From: Pelagibacterales bacterium SAG-MED48
GTDB lineage: Bacteria; Pseudomonadota; Alphaproteobacteria; Pelagibacterales; Pelagibacteraceae
Length of the DNA: 64,000 bases
Direction: 5' to 3'
Assembly: GCA_014653375.1 (NCBI GenBank)
Contig: JACWEP010000002.1
Span: 1-64,000 of the forward strand
This document shows positions 45,214 to 54,197 of this stretch, piece after piece (position 1 is the first letter of the stretch; each line of letters starts with the position of its first letter). The position numbers and the translations under genes are program-made. The notes beneath the pieces were generated by a model, which saw only the letters and a program-made list of their open reading frames with translations, was not told the DNA's origin and made no database searches.

Positions 45214-46854
45214 ATGGAAAAATTGAAAATAGGTCTTTTAATTGATGACTTAAATTTGGATAATTTTAATAGTGAAATAGTAAGTACAATAAAAAAAAAT
45301 GATTCCTATAAAATATCCTTAATTATTATTAATAAGAAAATATCAAAAAAAAAAAAAATTATTTCAATATTTAAAAAATATTCGATTTTAAGAATTTTTG
45401 AAAAAATGATGATTAAATTTATTTTTTTATTTGAAGAAAAAATAATTAACAATTTTTTTGAAAAATATGAATTTACCAAAATAGATTTGAATAAAATAGA
45501 TTGTGATAAAATTAATGTAAATCAGATAATATCGAATAATGGTTTCTTTTATGAATACAGTGATAAAGATTTAAAAATAATAAACAATCATAAACTTGAT
45601 GTGATTATACGAATGGGTGCCGGGATTCTTAAAGGAAAAATTTTAGAAATAAATAAATATGGAGTTATATCTTATCATCATGGTGATAATAATTTCTTTA
45701 GAGGTGGTCCACCAGGTTTCTGGGAAGTGTATTTTAAAAAACCATCAACAGGATTTGTAATTCAAAGACTAAATAATAATTTGGATGGTGGTGAGATACT
45801 TTTCAAAGGTAGTATGCCCACAAAGCATTTTTATTTTCAAAATCAAAGTTTTATATTTAAACAAAGTGCTAAATATATTTCTAATGTTTTGGAAAGAATC
45901 CACACAAAACAGGAGAGAATTATAGATAATAAAATTTACTACAACAGAATTTTTAAAGATCCAAATTTAATACAAATTGCAAATTATATAATCAAAATAT
46001 ATTCCTTAATATTTTTTAAATTTATGAGAAAAATTTTTCTTAAAAAAGATAATTGGAATATTGCTTTTAAGAAAGGTAAGTTTAATGAATTTAGATTAGA
46101 ACAATTTAAAATTATTAATAGTGATAAAGGTTTTTTGGCTGACCCTTTTTTGTTTAAAAAAAACAATATTAATTATATTTTTGCTGAAGAATATTCGTAT
46201 AAAAAAAAAAGAGGAGTTATTTCATGCTTCAAATTAACTGAAAATAAAGCTGTTTCTCTTGGTACAGTACTAGAGGAGAGTTTTCATTTGTCTTTTCCAT
46301 ATATTTTTAAGTTTGAAAATGAAATTTTAATGTGCCCTGAGACTTTTGAAAAAAAGGAAATTAGATTATATAAGTGTGTAGAATTTCCAAAAAAATGGGA
46401 ATTTAAAAAAACTTTGCTAAAAAATATATCAGCAACAGACACATTAATTTTTTATAAAAATGATTTATGGTGGATGTTAACTAATGCTGATCAAAATGAA
46501 ATTGATTATACTTCTGAACTCTCTATTTTTTATTCTAAAGATGGGCCCTTAACTGATAATTGGATTAGCCATAAATTAAATCCTATTTATGTTAATCCTC
46601 TTAAAGCAAGAAATGGCGGTATAATTTATGATGACCGAAATATATATAGAGTAAATCAAAAAATTGGGTTCAATCAATATGGTAAATCATTTGGTATAAA
46701 TAGGATATTGAATATTGATGAAAATTCGTATGAAGAAGAGACTTTTTCTAATGTTAAGCCAAATTTTTTTAAAAATATTCATGGAACCCACCACATGAAT
46801 AATAATGAGGATTATACCGTTTTTGACTTTTTTAAAAGAAAATATTTGTTTTAA
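45214..46854 (+). CDS. Formyltransferase domain fused to a GINT1-like beta-propeller glycosyltransferase domain
   Basis: A 546-residue fusion. Residues about 1-245 are a formyltransferase-type (Fmt/ArnA-N-like) domain with the active-site region VISYHHGDNNFFRGGPPGFWE and LDGGEILFKG. After a hydrophobic linker (about 250-275), residues 290-546 match the beta-propeller of glucosamine inositolphosphorylceramide transferase N-terminal type: GFLADPFLFKKNNINYIFAEEY and FPYIFKFENEILMCPETFE. This would allow N-formylation of an amino sugar coupled to a transfer or recognition step. The methyltransferase upstream is 4 bp away. Confidence 0.75.
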   Translation: MEKLKIGLLIDDLNLDNFNSEIVSTIKKNDSYKISLIIINKKISKKKKIISIFKKYSILRIFEKMMIKFIFLFEEKIINNFFEKYEFTKIDLNKIDCDKINVNQIISNNGFFYEYSDKDLKIINNHKLDVIIRMGAGILKGKILEINKYGVISYHHGDNNFFRGGPPGFWEVYFKKPSTGFVIQRLNNNLDGGEILFKGSMPTKHFYFQNQSFIFKQSAKYISNVLERIHTKQERIIDNKIYYNRIFKDPNLIQIANYIIKIYSLIFFKFMRKIFLKKDNWNIAFKKGKFNEFRLEQFKIINSDKGFLADPFLFKKNNINYIFAEEYSYKKKRGVISCFKLTENKAVSLGTVLEESFHLSFPYIFKFENEILMCPETFEKKEIRLYKCVEFPKKWEFKKTLLKNISATDTLIFYKNDLWWMLTNADQNEIDYTSELSIFYSKDGPLTDNWISHKLNPIYVNPLKARNGGIIYDDRNIYRVNQKIGFNQYGKSFGINRILNIDENSYEEETFSNVKPNFFKNIHGTHHMNNNEDYTVFDFFKRKYLF

Positions 46855-46899
46855 AAAAGAAATATAAAAAATAAGATATATTATAAATTTATTATTAGC

Positions 46900-47619
46900 G
46901 TGAAATTTTTAAAAATTATTATTAAAATTAAAAATCTTTTAAGAAGTAAGATATGGTTTATTGGATTAATAAATAATATTGCAGCAAATATTGAACTAGA
47001 AAATCTTATAAAAGATATAAAATTTAATACAGTTCTAGATATTGGCTCAAATAAAGGTCAATTTATTTTGTTATTAGAGAATTTTTTTAAAGATATTGAA
47101 ATTTATTCTTTTGAACCAATTAAAGAAATACTTGAAAAACAAAAAAAATTTTTTATGTATAAAAAAAATATTCATTTTTTTAATGTTGGTTTAGGTGAGG
47201 AAATTGAAAAAAAAAATTTTTATATAACAAAAAGAAAAGATAGCTCATCTTTTTTAAAATCAAATAATTGTATAAATTCTGATTATCAAATAAACGATAA
47301 TAGAGAAATACAAATAGAAACACTAGATAATCTGTTGTTAAATCAAAATTTAAAATCTCCTATTTTAGCTAAAATAGATGTTCAGGGTTACGAATTAAAA
47401 GTATTAAAAGGTGCAGATATTTTGTTAAAAAAAATTAAATATCTAATTGTTGAGGTTTCCGAGGATCAATTATATATAAATCAACCCATTTCTACGGAAA
47501 TAATAAATTTTCTAAAAGAGAGAAATTTTATAGTCTTAAAGGAGAATTTACCCACTAAAATTAGGAATTCTAATTCAATTCAGAAAGATATTCTTTTTTT
47601 AAATCAATTAATTGATTAA
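46900..47619 (+). CDS. FkbM-family methyltransferase
   Basis: A 239-residue SAM-dependent O-methyltransferase. Motif I VLDIGSNKGQFILLL, SFEPIKEILEKQKKF and, near the end, LAKIDVQGYELKVLKGAD, the FkbM hallmark. Start GTG at 46900 with the frame closed just before. These enzymes commonly methylate sugars in polysaccharide clusters. Confidence 0.9.
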   Translation: MKFLKIIIKIKNLLRSKIWFIGLINNIAANIELENLIKDIKFNTVLDIGSNKGQFILLLENFFKDIEIYSFEPIKEILEKQKKFFMYKKNIHFFNVGLGEEIEKKNFYITKRKDSSSFLKSNNCINSDYQINDNREIQIETLDNLLLNQNLKSPILAKIDVQGYELKVLKGADILLKKIKYLIVEVSEDQLYINQPISTEIINFLKERNFIVLKENLPTKIRNSNSIQKDILFLNQLID

Positions 47620-47697
47620 TACATGTAAATAATAAACTAATTTATAGGTTACTTTTATTAAATAATAGTTATAAAAATATTACTTATTTTAAGTTTT

Positions 47698-49011
47698 ATG
47701 TATGTAAAGAACTTTGAAAAAAATTTACTTGAAAAAATCAAAAAAAGAAAATTATCTGTTGGTATAATTGGTTTAGGATATGTTGGTTTACCACTTACGA
47801 TATTATTATCAAAATATATTTATAAATTATATGGATTTGATAATGATAAAAATAAAATAAAAAAACTAAAAAAAAATATAAGTTATCTTGATAGAATTGA
47901 TAAAAGATTACTAAAAAGGATTAGTAAAAAAACTGTTTATAATCATGACTATTCTAATATTAAAAACTGTGATGTAATAATTTTTTGTGTACCAACACCT
48001 TTAAAAAACAACAAACCAGATTTATCATACTTAAAAGATTCAATTAAAGTTATTTTTGATAATTTAAAAAAGGGACAAGTTCTTATTATTGAAAGCACAA
48101 GTTATCCCAGAACTACACGTGAAGAATTAGTTGATAAGTTAAAAAATGATTTTAAGATTGGTGAAGACATTTTCGTAGGTTTTTCACCAGAGAGAATTGA
48201 TCCTGGTAATAATGAAAATAGTCTAGAAAAAATTCCAAAAATAGTTAGTGGATATTCAAATAAATGTAGAAATATAATTTATCAATTTTATAAAATTGCA
48301 TTTAAAAAAGTTATAAAAGCATCGAGTTTGGAAGCTGCAGAATTTTCTAAATTATTAGAAAACATATATAGATCAGTAAATATTGGTTTTATTAATGAAA
48401 TGAAAATTGTAGCCAATAAGTTTGGTTTAGATATCTTTGATATTTTAAATTTAGCTGAAACAAAACCATATGGATTTGTGAGATTCAATCCAGGACCAGG
48501 TATAGGCGGCCATTGTATTCCAATTGATCCAGAATTCTTATATTGGAAGGCAAAAAAAATTGGGATAAATGCTGAATTTATAAAATTATCTGCAAAAACT
48601 AATATAAAGATAATTTCTTATATTAGAAACCTAGTTTTAAAAAATTTAAATAAAAAAAAAATAAATTATAGTAAATCAAAAATTTTGATATTAGGAATAT
48701 CATATAAAAAGAATATCGATGACTTGAGAGAATCCTCTTCCTTAAAATTAATTAAACTTCTTAATAAAAATGGAATAAAATCTATTTCAATTTGTGATCC
48801 ATATATAAAAACAAATTATATAAAAACAAGAGAATTTAATTCAAAAATAAAAAATATAAAGTTAACTTCTAGCAACTTATCTAAGTTTGATATTGTTATT
48901 TTAATGACTGATCATGATATTTTTAATTATAAAATTATAAAAAATAATTCAAAATTTATAATTGATTGTAGAGGGAAATTTAAAGTTAGTGATAAAATAA
49001 TCAGGGGTTAA
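47698..49011 (+). CDS. UDP-N-acetyl hexosamine / nucleotide-sugar 6-dehydrogenase
   Basis: A 437-residue UDP-sugar dehydrogenase. NAD site GIIGLGYVGLPLTILLSKY at about 23, IFCVPTPLK, ESTSYPRTT, central Lys-containing SKLLENIYRSVNIGFINE, and the catalytic Cys in GIGGHCIPIDPEFL near residue 271. The GGHCIPIDP version is typical of WbpA/WecC-type enzymes acting on UDP-GlcNAc or UDP-ManNAc rather than UDP-Glc. It makes a uronic acid donor and precedes a WecG-family transferase. Confidence 0.92.
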   Translation: MYVKNFEKNLLEKIKKRKLSVGIIGLGYVGLPLTILLSKYIYKLYGFDNDKNKIKKLKKNISYLDRIDKRLLKRISKKTVYNHDYSNIKNCDVIIFCVPTPLKNNKPDLSYLKDSIKVIFDNLKKGQVLIIESTSYPRTTREELVDKLKNDFKIGEDIFVGFSPERIDPGNNENSLEKIPKIVSGYSNKCRNIIYQFYKIAFKKVIKASSLEAAEFSKLLENIYRSVNIGFINEMKIVANKFGLDIFDILNLAETKPYGFVRFNPGPGIGGHCIPIDPEFLYWKAKKIGINAEFIKLSAKTNIKIISYIRNLVLKNLNKKKINYSKSKILILGISYKKNIDDLRESSSLKLIKLLNKNGIKSISICDPYIKTNYIKTREFNSKIKNIKLTSSNLSKFDIVILMTDHDIFNYKIIKNNSKFIIDCRGKFKVSDKIIRG

Positions 49012-49033
49012 TTCTTAAATAAATTTTATCAAA

Positions 49034-49771
49034 ATGATTAAAGAAATAATATTTAAAGGAATAAAATTTAAAAATTATAACAATGATGAAATTACAAAAA
49101 TATTAAAAAACAAAGGTTTATTTGTTCTGCCATCTGGCCCTGGTCTATCGAATGTTAATAATGATAAAATATATTTAAAAGCATTACAAAAATCAGATCA
49201 AGTTTTATTAGATAGTGGTTATTTTGTATTATTATTAAGAATTATAAAAAATATTTCAGTTAATAAAACTTCTGGATATATATTCTTTAAATACTTATTA
49301 AGATATTTACAAAAAAAAAAATCAAAAAAAATTATTTCTATAGATCCAAACAAAAAATTATCAAAAAATAATAATAATTTTCTTTTAAAGAGAGGATTAG
49401 ATAAAAATAGGTTGATACATTATGTGGCACCAAATTATAATATATTAAAAATAAAAGACTTAAAATTAGTAAAACTAATAAAAAAAACTAAACCGGATTA
49501 TATAATAATTAATATTGGTGGAGGTGTTCAAGAAATTTTAGGTTACTACCTTAAAATAAAATTCAAAAATAGATTAAGAATATTTTGTACTGGTGCTGCA
49601 ATTTCATATTTTACAGGAGATCAAGCTCCTTTAAACAAATTTTTTGATAAATACTATTTAGGTTGGTTATTAAGAATTTTTTATAACCCTAAAGTTTTTC
49701 TTATTAGATATCTTAAAGCTTTTAAACTTATATCTATTGTTAAAAAAGCTAAGATAACTGTAAAATATTAA
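49034..49771 (+). CDS. WecG/TagA/CpsF-family glycosyltransferase
   Basis: A 245-residue protein recognised by LPSGPGLSNVNNDKIYLKALQ, QVLLDSGYFVLLLRI (with the conserved Asp), PDYIIINIGGGVQEILGYYL and a C-terminal region with aromatic and basic residues (YLGWLLRIFYNPKVFLIRYL). WecG transfers ManNAcA and TagA ManNAc to lipid-linked acceptors, and the upstream dehydrogenase could provide such a donor. Last gene of the polysaccharide island. The following 242 bp before the DMGDH-like gene hold no recognised feature. Confidence 0.85.
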   Translation: MIKEIIFKGIKFKNYNNDEITKILKNKGLFVLPSGPGLSNVNNDKIYLKALQKSDQVLLDSGYFVLLLRIIKNISVNKTSGYIFFKYLLRYLQKKKSKKIISIDPNKKLSKNNNNFLLKRGLDKNRLIHYVAPNYNILKIKDLKLVKLIKKTKPDYIIINIGGGVQEILGYYLKIKFKNRLRIFCTGAAISYFTGDQAPLNKFFDKYYLGWLLRIFYNPKVFLIRYLKAFKLISIVKKAKITVKY

Positions 49772-50013
49772 AAAAATTATTAAATCAAAAAATACGATGA
49801 AAGATTGCGTAAATAATTTTTGGATATATATTAAAAATCATTACAAAGATAATATTAATTGAATTATATTTCTTCATTATCATAACTAAATTGAAAATGG
49901 AAAAAAATATCTTTAAGCCGCAAATTGATTAGATGAAAAAAATAAAGAATAATTATTATATTCTAAAGATAATTTATTATGAAGTTAATTAAATTAGAGA
50001 AACCTATTTTTAT

Positions 50014-52458
50014 ATGATTAGTAATCTTCCAAAAAATTGTAAAGTTGTAATAATTGGCGGCGGTGTCGTTGGTTGTTCTGTTGCTTACCATTTAGCAAAG
50101 TTTGGATGGAAAGATACAGTTTTACTTGAAAGAGATCAGTTAACTTCAGGTACTACTTGGCATGCTGCTGGTCTTGTTAGTCAATTAGGACCTTCTGCAG
50201 CAGTAACAAAAATTAGAAAATATTCGCTAGATTTATATAAAGAACTTGAAAAAAAAGTGGATCATTCAGCAGGATTAAGATTAAACGGTGCTCTCTCAAT
50301 TGCACAAAATAAGGGCAGGTGGCAAGAACTTCTAAGACAAGCAACCACAGCCCAATTATATGACGTTGACGTTAGAATTTTAGATAAAGATCAAATTAAA
50401 AAAGATTACCCAATTATTAATACTGATGAAATATTAGGTGGTATATTAATGCCAGGGGATGGAGCAGCAGATCCATCTGGTGTTACTTATATGTTAGCTA
50501 AAGCTGCTAAAAAAGAGGGTGCCCAAATATTTGAAAAATCACCAGTTGATGAAATTTTAACGAAAAATGGAAAAGTATCAGGAGTAAAAGTTAATGGTCA
50601 TGTAATAAAGTGTGAGTATATAGTTCTTGCATCTGGAATGTGGTCTAGACAAATTGGAGAAAAAGCTGGTGTTAATATCCCACTTTATCCGGCTGAACAC
50701 TTTTATATCATTACTGAACCTATAGAAAACCTCTCAAAAACTTTACCTGTTATAAGAGATTTTGACAACCGTACCTATTTCAAAGAGGATGCTGGTAAAT
50801 TATTAGTTGGGATTTTTGAAGCAAATTCGATTCCAGCCTTTAAAAATAAAAACAAAGTACCAGAAGATTTTTCATTTGGTGAATTCCCAGAGAACTTTGA
50901 ACATTTTGAACCATATTTAAATGCTGCTGTAAAAAGATTTCCAGTTTTAGAAACTGCTGGAATTAGAAAGTTTTTCTCAGGTCCAGAATCTTTTACACCA
51001 GACACAAATACATTGCTTGGTGAAGTCCCAGAAATAAAAAATTTTTTTGTATGTTGTGGATTAAATAGTATCGGTATTGGAAGTGGTGGGGGCGTAGGTA
51101 AAGTTACTGCAGAGTGGTTAATGACAGGTCATATTAATGAAGATATTTTTAGTTATGACATTAAAAGATTTCAAAAATTTCACTCTGAGCTAGGTTTTAT
51201 AAAAGAAAGAATAACTGAAAGTCTAGGTGATTTATATGGTGTGCATTGGCCTTTTAAACAACATAAGACATCTAGAAATATTAAAAAATTACCTCATCAT
51301 GAAAGTTTAAAAAGTTTTGGTGCATGCTTTGGTGTATCAGGAGGATATGAGAGACCAATGTGGTTTGCATTAGACGGAGAAAAGTCTGAATATGAATACA
51401 GTTATAATTATCAAAATTGGTATCCATCTGCTGAATATGAAACTAACAATACGATTAAAAATGTTGGATTATTTGATCTTACACCTTTTTCTAAATTTGA
51501 AATATTTTCAGAAAAAGCACATGAAGAATTACAAAAAATTTGCACAGCAAATATTAAAGATGAAATTGGAAAATGTACTTACACACAAATGCTAAATAGC
51601 GATGGAGGTATAGAAACTGATTTAACAGTTATTTGTCTTGATAAAAATTATTTTAGAATAGTGAGCTCAGCTGCAACAAGAGAAAGAGATAAGTTTCATA
51701 TAAGGAAGCACCTCTCTAAAGAAATTAAATTAAGAGATGTGACTGATAATTATTGTGTTTTTGGATTATTTGGCCCAAGGAGTAGAGATTTAATAAAAAC
51801 TATTTGTGGTGAAGATTTTGAGAATGATAATTTTAAGTTTGGAACAGGCAAATATATTATAATTGAAAATATTAAAATTTGGACTCAAAGATTATCTTAT
51901 GTTGGTGAATTAGGTTATGAGCTTTATGTAGAATTTAAAGATGCAAAAAAAATTTATGAATTAATTATAAACAAAGGTAAAGATTTTAATCTTTCAAATT
52001 GTGGTATGCACGCAATGGACATTATGAGAATGGAAAGTGGTTATTTGCATTGGGGTCATGATATATCACCTAAAGAAAATCAATATGAGGCAGGTTTAGA
52101 TTTTGCAATTAGCTTTAAAAAAGAAGTCAATTTTTTAGGAAAAGATGTTTTACAAGAAATGAAAGATAAAAAACCAAATAAAAGATTAGCCATGTTGACT
52201 CTTAAAAATAGTAAACCAGGCGAGCCTTTACTTTTACATGATGAACCAATTTATTTAGAAGATAAAATAATAGGCGAAACAACTTCAGGAAACTATTCAT
52301 TTAACTTTAATAAAAATTTATCTTTTGGATATATTGAATCCAATCTTGGAGACAAAGAATTACTTAAAAAAAACTTATATATTGAAGTAGAAAAGAAAAA
52401 ATATCTTGCTGAGATATTACTGAAACCTTTAAAACAAAGTAATTTTAAAAGTATATAA
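50014..52458 (+). CDS. Dimethylglycine/sarcosine dehydrogenase-like FAD and folate enzyme
   Basis: An 814-residue two-domain enzyme. N-terminal DAO domain with VVIIGGGVVGCSVAYHLAKFG and His50 in SGTTWHAAGL, the covalent FAD-attachment site of DMGDH/SARDH; middle FAO_M part (GIGSGGGVGKVTAEWLMTG); C-terminal GcvT-like tetrahydrofolate domain (LFDLTPFSKFEI, VGELGYELYVEF, GMHAMDIMRMESGYLHWGHDI). It would demethylate dimethylglycine or sarcosine, passing the C1 unit to tetrahydrofolate. This fits use of glycine betaine taken up by systems like the one at 2572. Confidence 0.88.
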   Translation: MISNLPKNCKVVIIGGGVVGCSVAYHLAKFGWKDTVLLERDQLTSGTTWHAAGLVSQLGPSAAVTKIRKYSLDLYKELEKKVDHSAGLRLNGALSIAQNKGRWQELLRQATTAQLYDVDVRILDKDQIKKDYPIINTDEILGGILMPGDGAADPSGVTYMLAKAAKKEGAQIFEKSPVDEILTKNGKVSGVKVNGHVIKCEYIVLASGMWSRQIGEKAGVNIPLYPAEHFYIITEPIENLSKTLPVIRDFDNRTYFKEDAGKLLVGIFEANSIPAFKNKNKVPEDFSFGEFPENFEHFEPYLNAAVKRFPVLETAGIRKFFSGPESFTPDTNTLLGEVPEIKNFFVCCGLNSIGIGSGGGVGKVTAEWLMTGHINEDIFSYDIKRFQKFHSELGFIKERITESLGDLYGVHWPFKQHKTSRNIKKLPHHESLKSFGACFGVSGGYERPMWFALDGEKSEYEYSYNYQNWYPSAEYETNNTIKNVGLFDLTPFSKFEIFSEKAHEELQKICTANIKDEIGKCTYTQMLNSDGGIETDLTVICLDKNYFRIVSSAATRERDKFHIRKHLSKEIKLRDVTDNYCVFGLFGPRSRDLIKTICGEDFENDNFKFGTGKYIIIENIKIWTQRLSYVGELGYELYVEFKDAKKIYELIINKGKDFNLSNCGMHAMDIMRMESGYLHWGHDISPKENQYEAGLDFAISFKKEVNFLGKDVLQEMKDKKPNKRLAMLTLKNSKPGEPLLLHDEPIYLEDKIIGETTSGNYSFNFNKNLSFGYIESNLGDKELLKKNLYIEVEKKKYLAEILLKPLKQSNFKSI

Positions 52459-52509
52459 TCATTAAATTAAATGATTTGTTTTTTTAACTAATAACTGATT
52501 AAATAAAGT

Positions 52510-52722
52510 ATGCAAAAAAATAGAGACGATATTAAATTATTCAGTACAGATTCAAGTTTAAAAACAGATGTGTCTTTAGATGAAATTAAGACCACAAATA
52601 TCAATATATTGCTAAATAGAGTGAGAATTGAAAAAAAAAATGATTTTAAAAAAAAAATACTTTTTTCATTTTTAATGGTTACAGTAATTTCTGTTATTTC
52701 TATTGTAACAATATCAAATTAA
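52510..52722 (+). CDS. Small tail-anchored membrane protein, unknown
   Basis: A 70-residue protein. A polar, Asp/Lys-rich N-terminal 45 residues are followed by one helix (LFSFLMVTVISVISIVTI) reaching the C-terminus. No family recognised. It is oriented with the DMGDH-like gene, 51 bp downstream. Coding potential is moderate: clean start, no overlap with another gene. Confidence 0.45.
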   Translation: MQKNRDDIKLFSTDSSLKTDVSLDEIKTTNINILLNRVRIEKKNDFKKKILFSFLMVTVISVISIVTISN

Positions 52723-52786
52723 ATATTTGAAAAATGAAAGACTTGTTATTATAAATCGTTTCCTCATTATTTAGGATAACAATGAT

Positions 52787-53497
52787 CTAGTTTTTGTAGA
52801 TGTATATAAAATTATCTTGATTAGGATTATGCTCATTATTAATTTCCTGTATTTTATAAAAAGGCACACCTAAGTTAAAAGGTTCTTTTAGTAAATTAAT
52901 TTTTCTATGCTGACCTGTCGAAATTTCTTTATTTACATTTGTATTTTCATAGTTATTAAATGCGAAATATCGGCAATTAGAGTTTTTTAAATTAATTAAA
53001 ATTTTTTTTATCAGTGGTATTGGTAAATGAATAAAAAAATCTCTCATCAATATAAAATCAAAATTATCAAAATCATTATATTCAGTTAAATCTTTACAAT
53101 AAAAGTTTACGTTAAGATTCGATTTAAATTTTAATTTATTTTCATTCATTAAATCTTCAACAATATCAATTCCTCTGTATTTAATGTTAGTGTCAAAAAT
53201 TTTACTAATCCAAGCACAATCACCACAAGGAGCATCTAAAATATTTTTAATATCATTTTCTTTAAAAAATTTTTTAAATTCTATAATTAAACTATTAGTT
53301 TGAATTGAGTTTGCAGTTGATCCTGGTCCAGAATATGATTGGTTTAAATCAAGTTTTTGACTTTTATTCCAATGATTTGACTTATAAATTGAGTTAAAAA
53401 CAATCTTATTTAATAATCTTTGATTTACAAACTTAGAAAAAAAACTATTAACAAATAGTTTTCTAATCCAATAATATTTATTAAAATATTTACTCAA
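52787..53497 (-). CDS. Class I SAM-dependent methyltransferase-like protein
   Basis: A 236-residue protein with SAM motif I in ILDAPCGDCAWISKIF, acidic strand-2 end in YRGIDIVEDLM, and post-motif LMRDFFIHLPIPLIKKILINL. The N-terminal 80 residues are basic and aromatic, ending in YSGPGSTANSIQTN, a segment seen in small-molecule or sugar methyltransferases. Convergent with 52510 and separated from the tRNA by 89 bp that hold the tRNA promoter. Target unknown. Confidence 0.75.
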   Translation of the reverse strand: MSKYFNKYYWIRKLFVNSFFSKFVNQRLLNKIVFNSIYKSNHWNKSQKLDLNQSYSGPGSTANSIQTNSLIIEFKKFFKENDIKNILDAPCGDCAWISKIFDTNIKYRGIDIVEDLMNENKLKFKSNLNVNFYCKDLTEYNDFDNFDFILMRDFFIHLPIPLIKKILINLKNSNCRYFAFNNYENTNVNKEISTGQHRKINLLKEPFNLGVPFYKIQEINNEHNPNQDNFIYIYKN

Positions 53498-53543
53498 AAT
53501 ATGAAATTATAAAATTTTTACCTATCTAGTAGTTATTACTATA

Positions 53544-53571
53544 TTGAAACAAAACTTAAAAGTAGTATAAA
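53544..53571 (+). promoter_or_regulatory. Sigma-70-type promoter of the CAU tRNA
   Basis: TTGAAA (53544-53549), 16-base spacer, TATAAA (53566-53571); the tRNA begins 16 bases later. Good match and spacing for a housekeeping promoter. Confidence 0.6.
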
Positions 53572-53586
53572 GCACAAATATAATAT

Positions 53587-53663
53587 GGCGGGGTAGCTCA
53601 GTTGGTTAGAGCGCAGGACTCATAAGCCTGAGGTCAGTGGTTCGATCCCACTTCCCGCTACCA
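53587..53663 (+). tRNA. tRNA with CAU anticodon (elongator Met; Ile2 possible)
   Basis: A 77-nt cloverleaf with encoded CCA. Acceptor GGCGGGG/TCCCGCT with G-U at both ends, D-stem GCTC/GAGC, anticodon loop CTCATAA (CAT), T-stem AGTGG/CCACT around TTCGATC. The anticodon stem is CAGGA/GCCTG, so the pair next to the loop (31-39) is A-G and unpaired. It lacks the GGG/CCC anticodon-stem pairs of initiator tRNA. Elongator Met is most likely; a lysidine-modified Ile tRNA cannot be excluded by sequence alone. Confidence 0.93.
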
Positions 53664-53664
53664 A

Positions 53665-54192
53665 TTAGTGTCCTGGAAAATCTATTAAATTTTCAACTTT
53701 ATAATTATTTTTAACCAAATTATCAGATCCACCTAAATCAAATAAGTTAATCACAAATACAAATGCTGATACTTTACTTTTTGAAATTTCGACAAGTTTT
53801 GCAGCAGCTTCAGCAGTTCCTCCGGTTGCTATTAAGTCATCAATAATTAAAACACTATCATGATTGTCTAATGAATCTTTATGAACTTCAATTGTAGCAG
53901 TTCCATATTCTAGCTCAAAGTCAATAGAATGAACATCAGCTGGTAATTTATTTTTTTTTCTAAGCATTATAAATGGTTTTTTTAAAATATAAGAAACAGC
54001 AGAGGCAAATACAAAACCTCTGGATTCTATTGCGGCAATTTTTGTAAAGTTATATTTTTTTGATCTTTCAACTATTTGATTGATAGTTTCTGCAAAAGCA
54101 TTTTCATCTTTAATTAAAGTTGTAATATCTCTGAAAAGAATTCCTTTTTTTGGATAATCTGGTATTGATCTAATATATTTTTTTAAGTCCAT
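53665..54192 (-). CDS. apt: Adenine phosphoribosyltransferase
   Basis: A 175-residue enzyme of standard length. Start MDLKKYIRSIPDYPKKGILFRDIT; the PRPP-binding motif is VLIIDDLIATGGTA; IESRGFVFAS and KKNKLPADV are typical Apt segments. It converts adenine and PRPP to AMP. Adenine is the product of the nucleosidase encoded divergently only 5 bp away, and MTA comes from spermidine synthesis two genes on, so these genes form an adenine/MTA salvage group. Confidence 0.95.
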   Translation of the reverse strand: MDLKKYIRSIPDYPKKGILFRDITTLIKDENAFAETINQIVERSKKYNFTKIAAIESRGFVFASAVSYILKKPFIMLRKKNKLPADVHSIDFELEYGTATIEVHKDSLDNHDSVLIIDDLIATGGTAEAAAKLVEISKSKVSAFVFVINLFDLGGSDNLVKNNYKVENLIDFPGH

Positions 54193-54197
54193 TTTTT

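Noticed and set aside
49772-50013. Possible glycine or SAM riboswitch before the DMGDH-like gene
   Set aside because: I looked for the conserved cores expected in SAR11 leaders and saw none; only AT-rich sequence and a 21-codon ORF at 49793 or so without support.
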